Source of the DNA: CAWUKT01 sp963923035
Lineage (GTDB): Bacteria; Bacteroidota; Bacteroidia; J057; JADKCL01
Assembly (NCBI GenBank): GCA_963923035.1
Contig: CAWUKT010000047.1
Span: 1 to 53,405, forward strand
Direction of reading: 5' to 3'
Length of the DNA: 53,405 bases
The notes under the pieces are model-generated. The model ran no database searches. It was not told the DNA's origin and worked only from the letters and a program-made list of their open reading frames with translations. Positions 26,468 to 35,360 of this stretch are shown one piece after another; positions within the stretch are counted from its first letter, which is position 1, and each line of letters begins with the position of its first letter. The translations under genes and the position numbers were made by a program.

Positions 26468-26911
26468 ATGGGACAAGAATTCAGATGTGATTGCCCGTTT
26501 ACTTCGGCCCTGGACGTTTTGGGTGACCGGTGGATTTTGGTGATCGTAAAGCAAATGCTGATCGAGGGCAAAGAGACCTTCAAAGACTTTACGGAAAGTG
26601 ATGAGGCCATCGCGACCAATATCCTTTCGGCCAAGCTCAAACTCCTGGAAGAGCATGGTATCATCCTGAAAACCAAGCGTCCCCACAACAAAAAGACGAA
26701 TCTCTATCTCCTGACGGACAAGGGATTGGCCTTGACCCCCATCCTGGTCGAGCTGGCGCTCTGGAGCGATGGCCACCTCCGGGACATCCACCCCACCATC
26801 GTCGACGGGGAAACCATCGCCTTGCTGCGGCAGGACAAAGCCGCCTTTGCGAAGGTGCTTGAGCAAAACTACCGGGACAAGCTGGCTACGATGGAGTATT
26901 TGAAACCGTAG
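26468..26911 (+). CDS. HxlR-family transcriptional regulator
   Basis: 147 residues. CDCPFTSALDVLGDRWIL is the family N-terminus with the conserved cysteine (position 9) that in YodB/HypR-type members senses electrophiles or disulphide stress. The winged helix follows: FKDFTESDEAIATNILSAKL, LLEEHGIILKTKRP, YLLTDKGLALTPILVELALW. Divergent from the SnoaL/SDR operon, with paired ATGCAAGCAA sites between; it should repress that operon until an electrophile modifies the cysteine (inference from family behaviour). Confidence 0.9.
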   Translation: MGQEFRCDCPFTSALDVLGDRWILVIVKQMLIEGKETFKDFTESDEAIATNILSAKLKLLEEHGIILKTKRPHNKKTNLYLLTDKGLALTPILVELALWSDGHLRDIHPTIVDGETIALLRQDKAAFAKVLEQNYRDKLATMEYLKP

Positions 26912-27219
26912 TTGGCGTTGGCTTACAGGGTTTTAGTTTCCATCAAGAATTGTGTCTATCCGTTCTTTTTTCTTTCTCTCCTTCTTATCGGGCTGGTCAG
27001 CCCCCTCCTACTATTTGCCGTACCCTCCTCCTCTAACATCTGCTTTCCCAACCCCAGATTAGATGCGTGCATCACGACGATTCGGAATGCTTTTGCCTCC
27101 CTCATTTCTTAAAACGGCCCGCCCAAACAGACTACCTAAAATCTTGAATACCGCAGGGGTAGGGTATTTCCAGGGCAATGCGTAGTGGTAAAAGAAAGCA
27201 GAAAAACAAAAAGGAGGAT
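26912..27219. other. Intergenic region, no gene seen
   Basis: About 310 bases, pyrimidine-rich (many CTCC and TTCTT runs). I see no protein-like frame. The last 20 bases hold a strong Shine-Dalgarno AAGGAGG, unusual in this genome. Confidence 0.45.
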
Positions 27220-28476
27220 ATGATGAATATTGCGAAAGTGGGAGTCCTGAGCCTGTTACTTGTGGTGGTGGTGTTCAGCGGTTGTGGGAAGGATGAAATG
27301 GAAGTGGAAGAAGTGGGCACCTTCAGCACGGAGAAGTTTTCCGAGGCGGACCTTGCCATCCTGGAAAATAGCCTGAACCTGACTGCTAACCCCTACAACT
27401 ATGCCAATCCCAATCTGCCCCCGAATTTCCGGGACGAAGAACAGCTAGCGGAATTTGACAATACGCCTACCAGCAATCCTGTCACCGACATGGGGGCCAC
27501 CCTGGGCCGCGTATTGTTCTACGATGTCAACCTCTCCGCCAACAATACCATTTCCTGCGCCTCTTGCCACCGGCAAAGCTCTGGATTTGCGGATACGGAG
27601 CGGTTCAGCACGGGCCTGAACGGTCAAAAGACCCGCAGAAATGCCATGAGCCTCATCAACAGCCGGTATTACCAGGCTGGGCGTTTTGGTTGGGATGAAA
27701 GGGCGGCAACCCTGGAAGAATTTGCCTTGCTTCCCGTGAAAGACCACGTGGAAATGGGCATGGAACTGGGCGCCCTGGAAACCAAGTTGCAGGGTCTGGA
27801 ATACTATCCGGTCCTCTTCCGCAATGCGTTTGGTAGTGAAGCGATTACCTCTTCGGGGGTGGCCAAGGCCCTGGCCCAATACGTGCGGTCCATTGTCTCC
27901 TACAATTCTAAGTACGACGAAGGCATGCGCCAGGCTGGCTACCCGTATTTTGAGGATGAGGATCCCCCCTTGCCCAATTTCTCTCCCCGCGAAACCCTCG
28001 GCAAGGACATCTTTTTCAGCAATACCGACCACCAGGCGCACTGTTTCTATTGCCATTCCACCCCCGCCATGATCGCGCCGGGAAATGGCAACATCAACCT
28101 GGAGGATGACTTTGCCAAGAACAACGGTTTGGAACTGGTCTAAACGGACAATGGAAAGGGTGAGATCACCGGCAATGCCGGCGACATGGGCAAATTCAAG
28201 GTGCCTTCGCTGCGGAACATTGCCTTGACCGCTCCCTATATGCACGATGGCCGCTTCCAGACGCTTGAGCAGGTGATCGACCACTACAACGATGGCGTGA
28301 AGCAACATCCCAGCCTGCATTTCCGCTTGAGTACGGTGGACGATGGTCCGCAGGGCGGAGTCCCGCGGAAGCAGAACTTCACCAACGAAGAAAAGGAAGC
28401 CTTGATCGCCTTCCTAAATACCCTGACCGATGCCACCGTGACCACGGACCCGAAGTACAGCAATCCGTTCAAATGA
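27220..28476 (+). pseudogene. Di-haem cytochrome c peroxidase (MauG/CcpA family) interrupted by an in-frame stop
   Basis: Starts at 27220 or 27223 with the only clear Shine-Dalgarno in the window (AGGAGG, best spaced for 27223). Lipoprotein signal with lipobox FSGC. The first part has haem site CASCH (IGxE replaced) with NPVTDMGATLGRVLFYD and ALAQYVRSIVSYNSKYD, and the second haem site CFYCH. Then GLELV is followed by TAA (28141-28143). The same frame continues without any other stop to 28476, carrying the essential end of the family: GKFKVPSLRNIALTAPYMHD with GRF, where the Met of YMHDGRF is the axial ligand of the high-potential haem. The stop replaces what is normally an aromatic or Tyr residue in 'L-V-Y-T-D-N-G'. 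The truncated product would lack the second-domain fold and should be inactive unless read through. Family role: H2O2 reduction or oxidative haem chemistry in the periplasm. Confidence 0.85.
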
Positions 28477-28488
28477 CATTGGTGGTCG

Positions 28489-28535
28489 GGGAAGTCAGGG
28501 TCAAAAATCGAAAAGGTTTTTGATCCTGACTTCCC
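28489..28535 (+). terminator. Strong intrinsic terminator after the peroxidase gene
   Basis: 19-bp stem with one G.T wobble: GGGAAGTCAGGGTCAAAAA (28489-28507) and TTTTTGATCCTGACTTCCC (28517-28535), 9-base loop. It begins 12 bases after the second-half stop, showing that the transcript ends with the full-length gene, not at the internal TAA. Confidence 0.75.
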
Positions 28536-28720
28536 TATTTCTGAAATACGTCTGAGAATGAGGCTCTTCCTGCCTGAGAGCAATCTTACCCAAAGATTCA
28601 ATTGCCTCTCCCCTTCAAGCCTCATAAAAAGAGCATTTTCCCCGCCAAAAATCCTGTTTCCTTTCAATTCTTGTCCTAACTTCAAGGGACCGTTGACCGG
28701 CTTCACACTTAGCTTTTTCC

Positions 28721-29593
28721 ATGAATCCCTTCATTCCGTCCAGCGAACTTGAGCTCTCCGACAAGGAACTTGTCCAACAAACCCTCAATGGGGAGAAACG
28801 AGCGCTCAATGAGTTGGTGGAGCGGCACCAACCCTTCATTTTCAACCTGGCCTGGAAAATGGTGGGGAATCCCCATGATGCCGAGGATTTGAGCCAGGAG
28901 GCCTTGATCAAAATCATTTCCAACCTTCAAAACTTCAATTTCAACAGCTCCTTCCAAACCTGGGCCTACCGCATTGTCCGGAACCATTTTCTCAATGACC
29001 AGAAAAAATCACTCCGGGCGACCCAAAATTTCAATCAGTATGGAAAAACCCTCGATGCCATTCCCAATGTCCACCTCAACAAAAACGAGGAGGAAGAGCA
29101 ACGGGAGTTCATCAAAGAGACGCGCCTGACCTGTATGTCCGGCATGCTGCTGTGCCTGACCAAAGAGCAACGCATGATTTTCATTATTGGGGAGCTTTTC
29201 AGGGCCAACCATACCATTGGTTCTGAGATCATGGGAATCAGCAAGGCGAATTTTAGGATGAAGCTGAGCAAGGCCAGAAAGGACCTCGTCACATTTATGC
29301 AGCAAAAATGCGGTCTGGTGGACAAAAGCAATCCTTGCCGGTGCCGCAAAAAGGTGACTGTCAACCTTGAAACCGGGATCATCAATGCCAAATCGCTGTT
29401 GTACAACCGGGCGGAATACTCGACGTTCAGGCAACAACTTCAGGAGGATGCCGACTATTTGGCCGATGAATCGGAGTTGAAATACCTTGAACTGCACGGA
29501 GACCACAGCTACAAGACCGAATTCGAGAAAAAGAACTTCTTGGTCGAGCTTTTGGAGGACCACAACTGGAAAAATCGACTGAATCTGAACTGA
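28721..29593 (+). CDS. ECF RNA polymerase sigma factor with cysteine-containing C-terminal extension
   Basis: 290 residues. Region 2: RALNELVERHQPFIFNLAW, DAEDLSQEALIKI (with the DAED sigma-2 motif) and FQTWAYRIVRNHFLND. Region 4: CLTKEQRMIFIIGELF ... ISKANFRMKLSKARKDL. The region past about 195 is an extra 95 residues starting CGLVDKSNPCRCRKKV, a known extension in some ECF groups that may bind metal or sense redox. No anti-sigma gene is adjacent, consistent with control by the C-terminal part itself (inference). Followed 77 bases later by a DUF1772-like membrane protein that may be its target. Confidence 0.9.
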   Translation: MNPFIPSSELELSDKELVQQTLNGEKRALNELVERHQPFIFNLAWKMVGNPHDAEDLSQEALIKIISNLQNFNFNSSFQTWAYRIVRNHFLNDQKKSLRATQNFNQYGKTLDAIPNVHLNKNEEEEQREFIKETRLTCMSGMLLCLTKEQRMIFIIGELFRANHTIGSEIMGISKANFRMKLSKARKDLVTFMQQKCGLVDKSNPCRCRKKVTVNLETGIINAKSLLYNRAEYSTFRQQLQEDADYLADESELKYLELHGDHSYKTEFEKKNFLVELLEDHNWKNRLNLN

Positions 29594-29670
29594 TCTGTTC
29601 AATGTCTTTACACATCAGGATTGAATTTGTCTAAAGGTTGAATTCAACTTTAAACGACAAAAATTCAATC

Positions 29671-30150
29671 ATGAAGAAGTTAAGCATCGCTGCCATCATC
29701 ACGACCGCCGCCTACCTGGGATTCATCCTCAACATCTCGATTTCCTACGGGGTCTATTGGCCTCAAATGGATCCGGTTCTGTTCATGCAGGACTTTGCCG
29801 CCAAATTCCCGCTCTTTTTGCCTGGCGCGGGGCTGACCTTGGTCCCGGCCCTCTTTCTGAGCATTTACCTCTTCGTCAAAACCAAAGGGGACAAGCCCTC
29901 CAGGAGTGCCTGGAGGATCGTGCTGATCGCCTTGCTCCTCATCAATGGAATCACCAGTGTGTACCATATCCCGGTCAACTTCGGATTCATGGACCAGAGC
30001 TATACGGCCAGCGAAGCCAGCAGCAAATTGCAATTGTGGCTGATCCTCCACTGGGTCAGGGTAGTGCTTGCTTTGGTCGCTTCTGTATATGCGGTCAAGG
30101 GATTCCAAAAGTCCATTGAGTCTTCACTTCGGGCCCGGAAAGCCTCCTAA
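29671..30150 (+). CDS. DUF1772-like membrane protein
   Basis: 159 residues from MKKLSIAAIITTAAYLGFIL. Four membrane helices: the N-terminal one, FPLFLPGAGLTLVPALFLSIYLF, IVLIALLLINGITSVYHIP and LQLWLILHWVRVVLALVASVY. The loop VYHIPVNFGFMD matches the family's small-residue/Pro-Asn pattern. DUF1772 (anthrone oxygenase-like) proteins are cofactor-less membrane proteins of unclear role. It follows the ECF sigma gene with 77 bases between. Confidence 0.65.
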   Translation: MKKLSIAAIITTAAYLGFILNISISYGVYWPQMDPVLFMQDFAAKFPLFLPGAGLTLVPALFLSIYLFVKTKGDKPSRSAWRIVLIALLLINGITSVYHIPVNFGFMDQSYTASEASSKLQLWLILHWVRVVLALVASVYAVKGFQKSIESSLRARKAS

Positions 30151-30178
30151 CCGGGGACCGTCATCGGTCAGAACATCA

Positions 30179-30210
30179 GCGGCCTGGGCGTAGGCCCGGG
30201 CCGCTTTTTT
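30179..30210 (+). terminator. Classical intrinsic terminator of the sigma/DUF1772 unit
   Basis: GC stem of 11 bp (GCGGCCTGGGC 30179-30189 with GCCCGGGCCGC 30194-30204), loop GTAG, then TTTTTT. It ends the sigma-factor/membrane-protein transcript. Confidence 0.85.
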
Positions 30211-30318
30211 ATGTCCGTAGCAACGGACGACGCCCTGGTCCGGATCGTTTAGGCCGTGGTTTGCATTGGCCTTTGATCTTTCTAACTTCCTCTCCAAGAA
30301 GCAACTTGATCAGAAAAC

Positions 30319-30933
30319 ATGGCCAACGAAACGATTCTGAACTTTGTCAATGGGATGGGAGCCTCCTCCAGTCCGGAGGAGAAATGCTCCATTGGATTTG
30401 AGAAAAGCATCCAACAATCCATCTGGGAAAGGCTTATTGGAGAAATCGGAGTCGGCTATTTTCAAAATGGCTTTTTCTATCTCTTCGGAGAACAATTAAC
30501 CCGCCTCTCTCCTATCCTCCACCATTGGAATTTTTTACTAGATCAAAATGTCGAATACACCCTCCTCGGCATGAACAAAATGGCGTTCCTGATTTTGGGC
30601 GAGGATTTGCACCGCAGAGGAATGGCCAGTCAGATTTCGATTGTCGATCCCTTCCATGTGACCCTCCAGCGCAGTCCCCAAATCAAACTTCTGAACTTCG
30701 TGGGCCGGTGGTTGCCTGACGGCATGATTCCCTACCTCAACGATTCCCGTATTTACGAGGCATTTTCCAGCGCCACCGATTCCCCGCTCCACTTTGAAGA
30801 AATCATCGCCATGAAAACCCCGCTCTCTCTAGGAGGCAGCTTCCAAGCCGACAACTTCACGGTGGAGCCAATCCTGAGCTATTTCCAATCTACCGGTGAG
30901 ATCTATTCAAAGAATCTCGAAGGTCGCTCCTAA
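30319..30933 (+). CDS. DUF1851/GAD-like protein (T6SS immunity-like fold)
   Basis: 204 residues. The middle reads LGMNKMAFLILGEDLHRRG then ISIVDPFHVTLQRSPQIKLL and FVGRWLPDG. This is the pattern of the GAD-related/DUF1851 family (Tdi1 type), in which an 'A-F-G-D' strand is followed by a 'V-D-P' strand and an 'L-x-x-F-L' helix. Family members include immunity proteins paired with toxins but also stand-alone copies. No toxin gene is next to it. A GC-rich terminator isolates it from the gene upstream. Confidence 0.55.
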   Translation: MANETILNFVNGMGASSSPEEKCSIGFEKSIQQSIWERLIGEIGVGYFQNGFFYLFGEQLTRLSPILHHWNFLLDQNVEYTLLGMNKMAFLILGEDLHRRGMASQISIVDPFHVTLQRSPQIKLLNFVGRWLPDGMIPYLNDSRIYEAFSSATDSPLHFEEIIAMKTPLSLGGSFQADNFTVEPILSYFQSTGEIYSKNLEGRS

Positions 30934-31150
30934 GGGTGTTCGTAGGAAATGCCACCGCTGGGGTGAGGTATGGGTGGGGGAGAAAAAATAACTAAATCTT
31001 GATGGCGAGACCAAAGCTCAGGTTCGAGATGGGAGAATTTGATCGGGAAGCCCACTCCCTCCGCCAGCAATATGAAAAGTCACCGGAGATCATTGGCCTT
31101 TTTATAGTATGCCAAATCGAATCCAGATAAATCCCTTCAATGCCCCGTGG

Positions 31151-32101
31151 TCACAGCTCAAGACACATGACCTTTTCCGTTCGCCCCAAGACATCCATTT
31201 GCGGGGGCGCCGATCGATCAACAAAGCCCAATTTGTAATAGAGCTGGTGCGCTTTTGGCATGCTCAGCCTCGTTTGCAGCCACAATTCCCGGGCGTCATT
31301 TTCCATGCAACGACTCACGCAACGTTCAATGAGCCGCGTCGCGATCCCCATTTTTCTGGCCTTGGGGTTCACGAACAGCTTGGCGAATTCGAAAGATTCT
31401 TCGTCCAACCGCTTCAAGGCCACACAACCCACAATTTCATGTTTGAGTTGGGCAAAAAATAGGAATCCCCCCGTCTCCAGATAGGCTTTGTCCGGATTGT
31501 GCAAGGTGAATTTGTCATCCTCCTCCAATATGCCATCCATGACGCTCAATAGCCAGGGCCCCGCCAATTCGTAGAAGGCCCCTTTCAAACTGGGCCGGTA
31601 GTCAATGATTTTGAGCGCTGCATCCTGGGATTGGTGAATGCGTTCATGGAGGGGATCGTGGTGGATCTCCCAATCCAGCCGGTTGAGGATATTGAGCATG
31701 TTCGGGTGGCCGGTCGAGAATACCTTGTGCAATGTATTCGAAAACGACAACCATAGAGGCTCCAGTTTTTGTTGGAGCGCTTTTCCCTTTTTGCTCAGTC
31801 CCACCAATTTAGAGCGTCTGTCACTCGGGTTGGGCCCGATTTCGACCAACTCCTCCTTCTTGAGTTCCCGGAGAATGTTCTTGACGGTGATATGGGAAAA
31901 GTCGATTTGACGGGTGATCTCAAGAATCGTTTGGGGGCGGTCCGATTTCGCCAAAACGTAATACACTGGAAACCAACTCGCCTTGAATTGAATATTGGCC
32001 TCCGCGTAAATCTTGTCCCCATCTTGCTGCAGCTTTTCACTGATTCTCCGAAACCGTGAAGCCCCCGCGAGGTATCCCAATTCATTCAATAAATCTGTCA
32101 T
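31151..32101 (-). CDS. MarR-GNAT fusion: HTH regulator with acetyltransferase domain
   Basis: 316 residues. N-terminal MarR winged helix (about 1-140): ISFSHITVKNILRELKKEELV-like segment QIDFSHITVKNILRELKKEE and IGPNPSDRRSKLVGLSKKG with the DxRS wing. C-terminal GNAT domain (about 170-316): LFFAQLKHEIVGCVALKRL, FAKLFVNPKARKMGIATRL (R-K-M-G-I-A acetyl-CoA loop), YYKLGFVDR. Known as the bifunctional MarR/GNAT family; the acetyl-acceptor is unknown, and in some the GNAT part senses a small molecule. A perfect palindrome lies 20 bases ahead of its start codon. Confidence 0.9.
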   Translation of the reverse strand: MTDLLNELGYLAGASRFRRISEKLQQDGDKIYAEANIQFKASWFPVYYVLAKSDRPQTILEITRQIDFSHITVKNILRELKKEELVEIGPNPSDRRSKLVGLSKKGKALQQKLEPLWLSFSNTLHKVFSTGHPNMLNILNRLDWEIHHDPLHERIHQSQDAALKIIDYRPSLKGAFYELAGPWLLSVMDGILEEDDKFTLHNPDKAYLETGGFLFFAQLKHEIVGCVALKRLDEESFEFAKLFVNPKARKMGIATRLIERCVSRCMENDARELWLQTRLSMPKAHQLYYKLGFVDRSAPPQMDVLGRTEKVMCLEL

Positions 32102-32116
32102 TGCCTGGATATTACG

Positions 32117-32136
32117 AAAGTACTTTTATAAAAGTA
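32117..32136. promoter_or_regulatory. Perfect palindrome upstream of the MarR-GNAT gene, candidate autoregulatory operator
   Basis: TACTTTTATAAAAGTA (32121-32136) is a perfect 16-bp palindrome; overlapping it, AAAGTACTTT (32117-32126) is another. They are 16-35 bases before the ATG at 32101, in an AT-rich tract, exactly where a MarR dimer would cover the promoter. The 275 bases between this site and queA hold no gene I can recognise. Confidence 0.65.
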
Positions 32137-32444
32137 TAAAAGGTGTTTTATATTTTCAAGGTCCAGGTCGATCTAAGTGTCGTTCTGATTCTTGAACCAC
32201 CTATTAACCAAGGTCTTACCCGCGAATTCTTTTCTCTACCTCAAGAGGAGAGTTGGGGTCGGGGCCAATAGTCAAGCTGGGCTGAGCGGCAGTTTAGATA
32301 GCGATTTGAGGAGGTGGGGCTGGGGAAAAAGCCATGGAATGGGATTGGAGCGTCTGTTTTTCAGAGATTCATAACCGCAAAGGTTGAACCGGTTGCTGGT
32401 AAAATCATAATTTGCGGAGCCGAGTGGTATTGAAAAAAATGGAG

Positions 32445-33602
32445 ATGAGCCTGAAGCTAAACGATTTTTCCTACGAACTTCCCGATTCCAGGATCGCCAA
32501 GAAGCCCTCCCAACAGCGGGGCACGTCCAAACTTTTGGTCTATCGCCAGGGCGAGATCGAACACCACCAATTTGGAGGAATTGTGGACCAACTCCCTCCC
32601 GGGGCGACCCTGGTATTCAACGATACCAAAGTCATCCCCGCCAGGATAATCCTCCACAAGGAAACTGGTGCCCGCATCGAAATTTTCTTGTTGGAACCGC
32701 TGCTCCCCTCCACCGCGCACGAAGAGGTCATGGCCAGCGAGCAACAATGTGTCTGGAAATGCCTCATCGGAAACGCCCGAAAATGGAAAATTGGCACCTC
32801 CCTGAAGAGTCCATCGCTGGATTTCACCGCGACCCGGACCGGCGCCGATGAAGTCACCTTTGATTGGGAAGGTATGAGCTTTGCCGAACTGCTGACCGAA
32901 ATCGGGAAGGTTCCACTCCCCCCCTATATCCAGCGCGAGGTCGAACCCGCCGACAAGGACCGTTACCAGACGGTATATTCCAAAGTCGACGGCGCGGTCG
33001 CTGCCCCGACTGCCGGCCTGCACTTCACGGAGGAGATTGTTCAAAGGTTGGAAGAAAAGGGTGTTCAGACCGAATATGTCACACTGCATGTATCTGCGGG
33101 CACCTTTCAACCGATCAAAACCGAAGACATCGCAGAGCATCCCATGCACAACGAACAGGTCTGGGTGCAGCGTTCGACGGTGGAATCCCTGCTCACCAGT
33201 ACGCAGACCTTTGCGGTTGGGACCACTTCCATGCGCACCCTGGAAAGCCTCTATTGGTTTGGGGTGCGGCTGGAGCACGGGTACGAAGACTTTTTCATCC
33301 GGAAGGATGATCCCTATGAGCTGAAAACCGTTGACAAGCAGGTCGCCTTGAAAAATGTGCTGGACCATATGGACCGGCAGCAGCTATCCCAACTTGGCGG
33401 CCAGACGGAAATTTTCCTCTACCCCGGCTATACCTTCCGGATGTGCGATGGCCTGATCACCAATTACCACATGCCCAATTCGACCCTGATCCTCCTGATC
33501 GCAGCCTTCATCGGCGAGGACTGGCGGAAAGTTTATGAGGAAGCCCTGGCCAATGGGTACCAGTTTCTGAGCTACGGGGACAGCTCATTGCTGATTCCTT
33601 GA
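32445..33602 (+). CDS. queA: S-adenosylmethionine:tRNA ribosyltransferase-isomerase
   Basis: 385 residues from MSLKLNDFSYELPDSRIAKK; the earlier ATG at 32439 adds two residues. QueA transfers the ribosyl of SAM to 7-aminomethyl-7-deazaguanine in tRNA, making epoxyqueuosine. Conserved pieces in order: LPDSRIAKKPSQQRGTSKLL, ATLVFNDTKVIPARI, RYQTVYSKVDGAVAAPTAGL, GLHFTEEIVQRL, LHVSAGTFQPIKTEDIAEHP, MHNEQ, GTTSMRTLES, LITNYHMPNSTLILLIAAF. Complete and slightly longer than E. coli QueA. Isolated, with no other queuosine gene in the window. Confidence 0.97.
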   Translation: MSLKLNDFSYELPDSRIAKKPSQQRGTSKLLVYRQGEIEHHQFGGIVDQLPPGATLVFNDTKVIPARIILHKETGARIEIFLLEPLLPSTAHEEVMASEQQCVWKCLIGNARKWKIGTSLKSPSLDFTATRTGADEVTFDWEGMSFAELLTEIGKVPLPPYIQREVEPADKDRYQTVYSKVDGAVAAPTAGLHFTEEIVQRLEEKGVQTEYVTLHVSAGTFQPIKTEDIAEHPMHNEQVWVQRSTVESLLTSTQTFAVGTTSMRTLESLYWFGVRLEHGYEDFFIRKDDPYELKTVDKQVALKNVLDHMDRQQLSQLGGQTEIFLYPGYTFRMCDGLITNYHMPNSTLILLIAAFIGEDWRKVYEEALANGYQFLSYGDSSLLIP

Positions 33603-33874
33603 GGGCAGGTTGGGGCCTTCTGATGCTGAAATTAATCAGGCCCGGAGTGCTAACCCGCGGCATTTTTCTTATTATTAATATCTGTACCGAAGAACAGAAT
33701 TTCCGACCAGACGGTCGGCTTGATTGACGAGCGGGAGATCGCCCCTACTCCACTGGAAAATACCGCCGGTACATCGGGAGTCATCAAGGCGGGTTTGATC
33801 TCCCATTTCAAGACCACCGCGATCCGGTTCGAGATTTCAAGGCGAAGTACCATTTCTACTAACCTGTATAAGCA

Positions 33875-35254
33875 ATGAAAACATTTCAGATGAAGCCGCT
33901 CCTGTTTGTCCTCTTGCTCCTCGGTCCCATTCGATCATTTGCCCAAGACATCAGCCGGGCAGCGGCTGTGGAGGACCTGCAATTCTTGCTGGTCAATATT
34001 GAGCGTTACAATCCGGCCCTGGCAGGATACCATCCTGAATTCAACGCGTTGGCCAACCAGGTGATCGAAGAGGTCGATGGGGAATCCTATTCCATTTTCA
34101 GCTTTTTCACCCAAGTCAGCCAACTATGTGCCCTCGCAAACGAAGGCCATTTTGCCCTGGGAACCTGGGAGGATGCGGTGCACAAGGGCATTCTGGATGA
34201 CAGCTTCCCTTTCCTTCCGATCCGGGTCAAATACTGCGCGGGGAATCTGCATGTGTGGCGGGATTATTCAGGTTCTCAGCAATTCGAACCCGGCGACAAA
34301 ATCCTTTCTATCAATGGAATGACTACCGAAGCCATCATGGATGCGCTGCTGGCGGTGACCCCTTCCGATGGGTTCATCCAAAGCTATGCGTACCGCCAGA
34401 TCGAGGCCACCTTCCCCTTCTCTTATTTCTTTTACATCGACCAAAGCGAGACGTTTGACATTGGCTACGCGGGAGAAGATGGAGTGGAAAAAAGGGCTTC
34501 TGTACAGGCCTTGACCTGGTCTGAACAGGCGGCCAATCTGAAAAAATATCAGCCAGAGGAGCCGGAGAGCAGCCCCGACGGACCAGACGGATTTTACGAC
34601 CTGGTTTACGAGGACGATCGCGCTCAGCTGACCCTCCCCTCCTTTGACTTTCGGCGGGTCCAGAAATTCGAGGTGAAATCGGAAAAAATGTACAAGACCA
34701 TTTTCTCGGAACTGCAAGCGCGTCAAGTCAAACATTTAATCGTTGATCTGCGGGACAATACCGGAGGACGCAATGAATTTGCCGATGACATGGTTCCTTT
34801 CATTTTGAAGCCTTCCCGCGAGAGTTCTTATCTGAAGAAAACTTACTCTTGGGAGGGCAAGGAGCGGATCTACAAGATGCCCAAGGCATCAAAATTGGCT
34901 TTCCAGGGCACGATTTATGTCCTGGTCAACGGCAAGACCTTCTCGGCTGGTAGCTCCTTGGCCCGCTATTTGAAGGAATATGGAGGGGCCATTGTCATCG
35001 GGACCGAAACCGGGACCCGATACGAAGGCTTTGCGGGAGGCTCCACGGAAACCATCACCCTGCCGAATTCTCAGATTGAGATCGGTATTCCCCGTTACCT
35101 AATTGCTTATCCTCCCAGCGAGCTCCAAAACACCCGCAACCAAGGCCTTTGGCCGGATCACTCCATCCGTTATTCTTTTGAGGACATGGCGGAGGGCAGA
35201 GACCTCCACCTGGAAAAGGCGCGTTCCCTGATCGGGCAGCTTGGAGGGCAATAG
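33875..35254 (+). CDS. S41-family peptidase (tail-specific/CtpA-like)
   Basis: 459 residues with signal peptide (LFVLLLLGPIRSFAQ). A helical N-terminal domain is followed by a PDZ-like segment (EPGDKILSINGMTTEA, about 135-150) and the S41 core: LIVDLRDNTGGRNEFAD, then GTIYVLVNGKTFSAGSSLA with the nucleophile expected at Ser357 (in KTFSAGS), and IGTETGTRYEGFAGG. The usual Ser-Lys dyad partner was not assigned. It is a periplasmic or surface protease. The end (LPNSQIEIGIPRYLIAYPP) is family-typical. It precedes the regulator gene by about 107 bases, possibly unrelated. Confidence 0.88.
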   Translation: MKTFQMKPLLFVLLLLGPIRSFAQDISRAAAVEDLQFLLVNIERYNPALAGYHPEFNALANQVIEEVDGESYSIFSFFTQVSQLCALANEGHFALGTWEDAVHKGILDDSFPFLPIRVKYCAGNLHVWRDYSGSQQFEPGDKILSINGMTTEAIMDALLAVTPSDGFIQSYAYRQIEATFPFSYFFYIDQSETFDIGYAGEDGVEKRASVQALTWSEQAANLKKYQPEEPESSPDGPDGFYDLVYEDDRAQLTLPSFDFRRVQKFEVKSEKMYKTIFSELQARQVKHLIVDLRDNTGGRNEFADDMVPFILKPSRESSYLKKTYSWEGKERIYKMPKASKLAFQGTIYVLVNGKTFSAGSSLARYLKEYGGAIVIGTETGTRYEGFAGGSTETITLPNSQIEIGIPRYLIAYPPSELQNTRNQGLWPDHSIRYSFEDMAEGRDLHLEKARSLIGQLGGQ

Positions 35255-35360
35255 CATCGGGGCTTTTTATTCGTAAATTGTGATGCTGTGGTCAGCAACA
35301 AGAAAAGCGATTGAAAATTCAATATCAGTCCGTTGAAGGACCGATAAAGAATCGTAGAAA

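Noticed and set aside
30985..31095. Minus-strand end of a possible outer-membrane barrel (PISNLSFGLAIKI then stop at 30992)
   Set aside because: The final strand looks barrel-like, but upstream of it the frame does not continue; at most a small remnant.
33650..33853. Short minus-strand frame of 67 codons, with CCGACC/GGTCGG hairpin inside
   Set aside because: No family, an isolated position between queA and the protease, and amino-acid pattern looks random; the hairpin is short and has no T-run.
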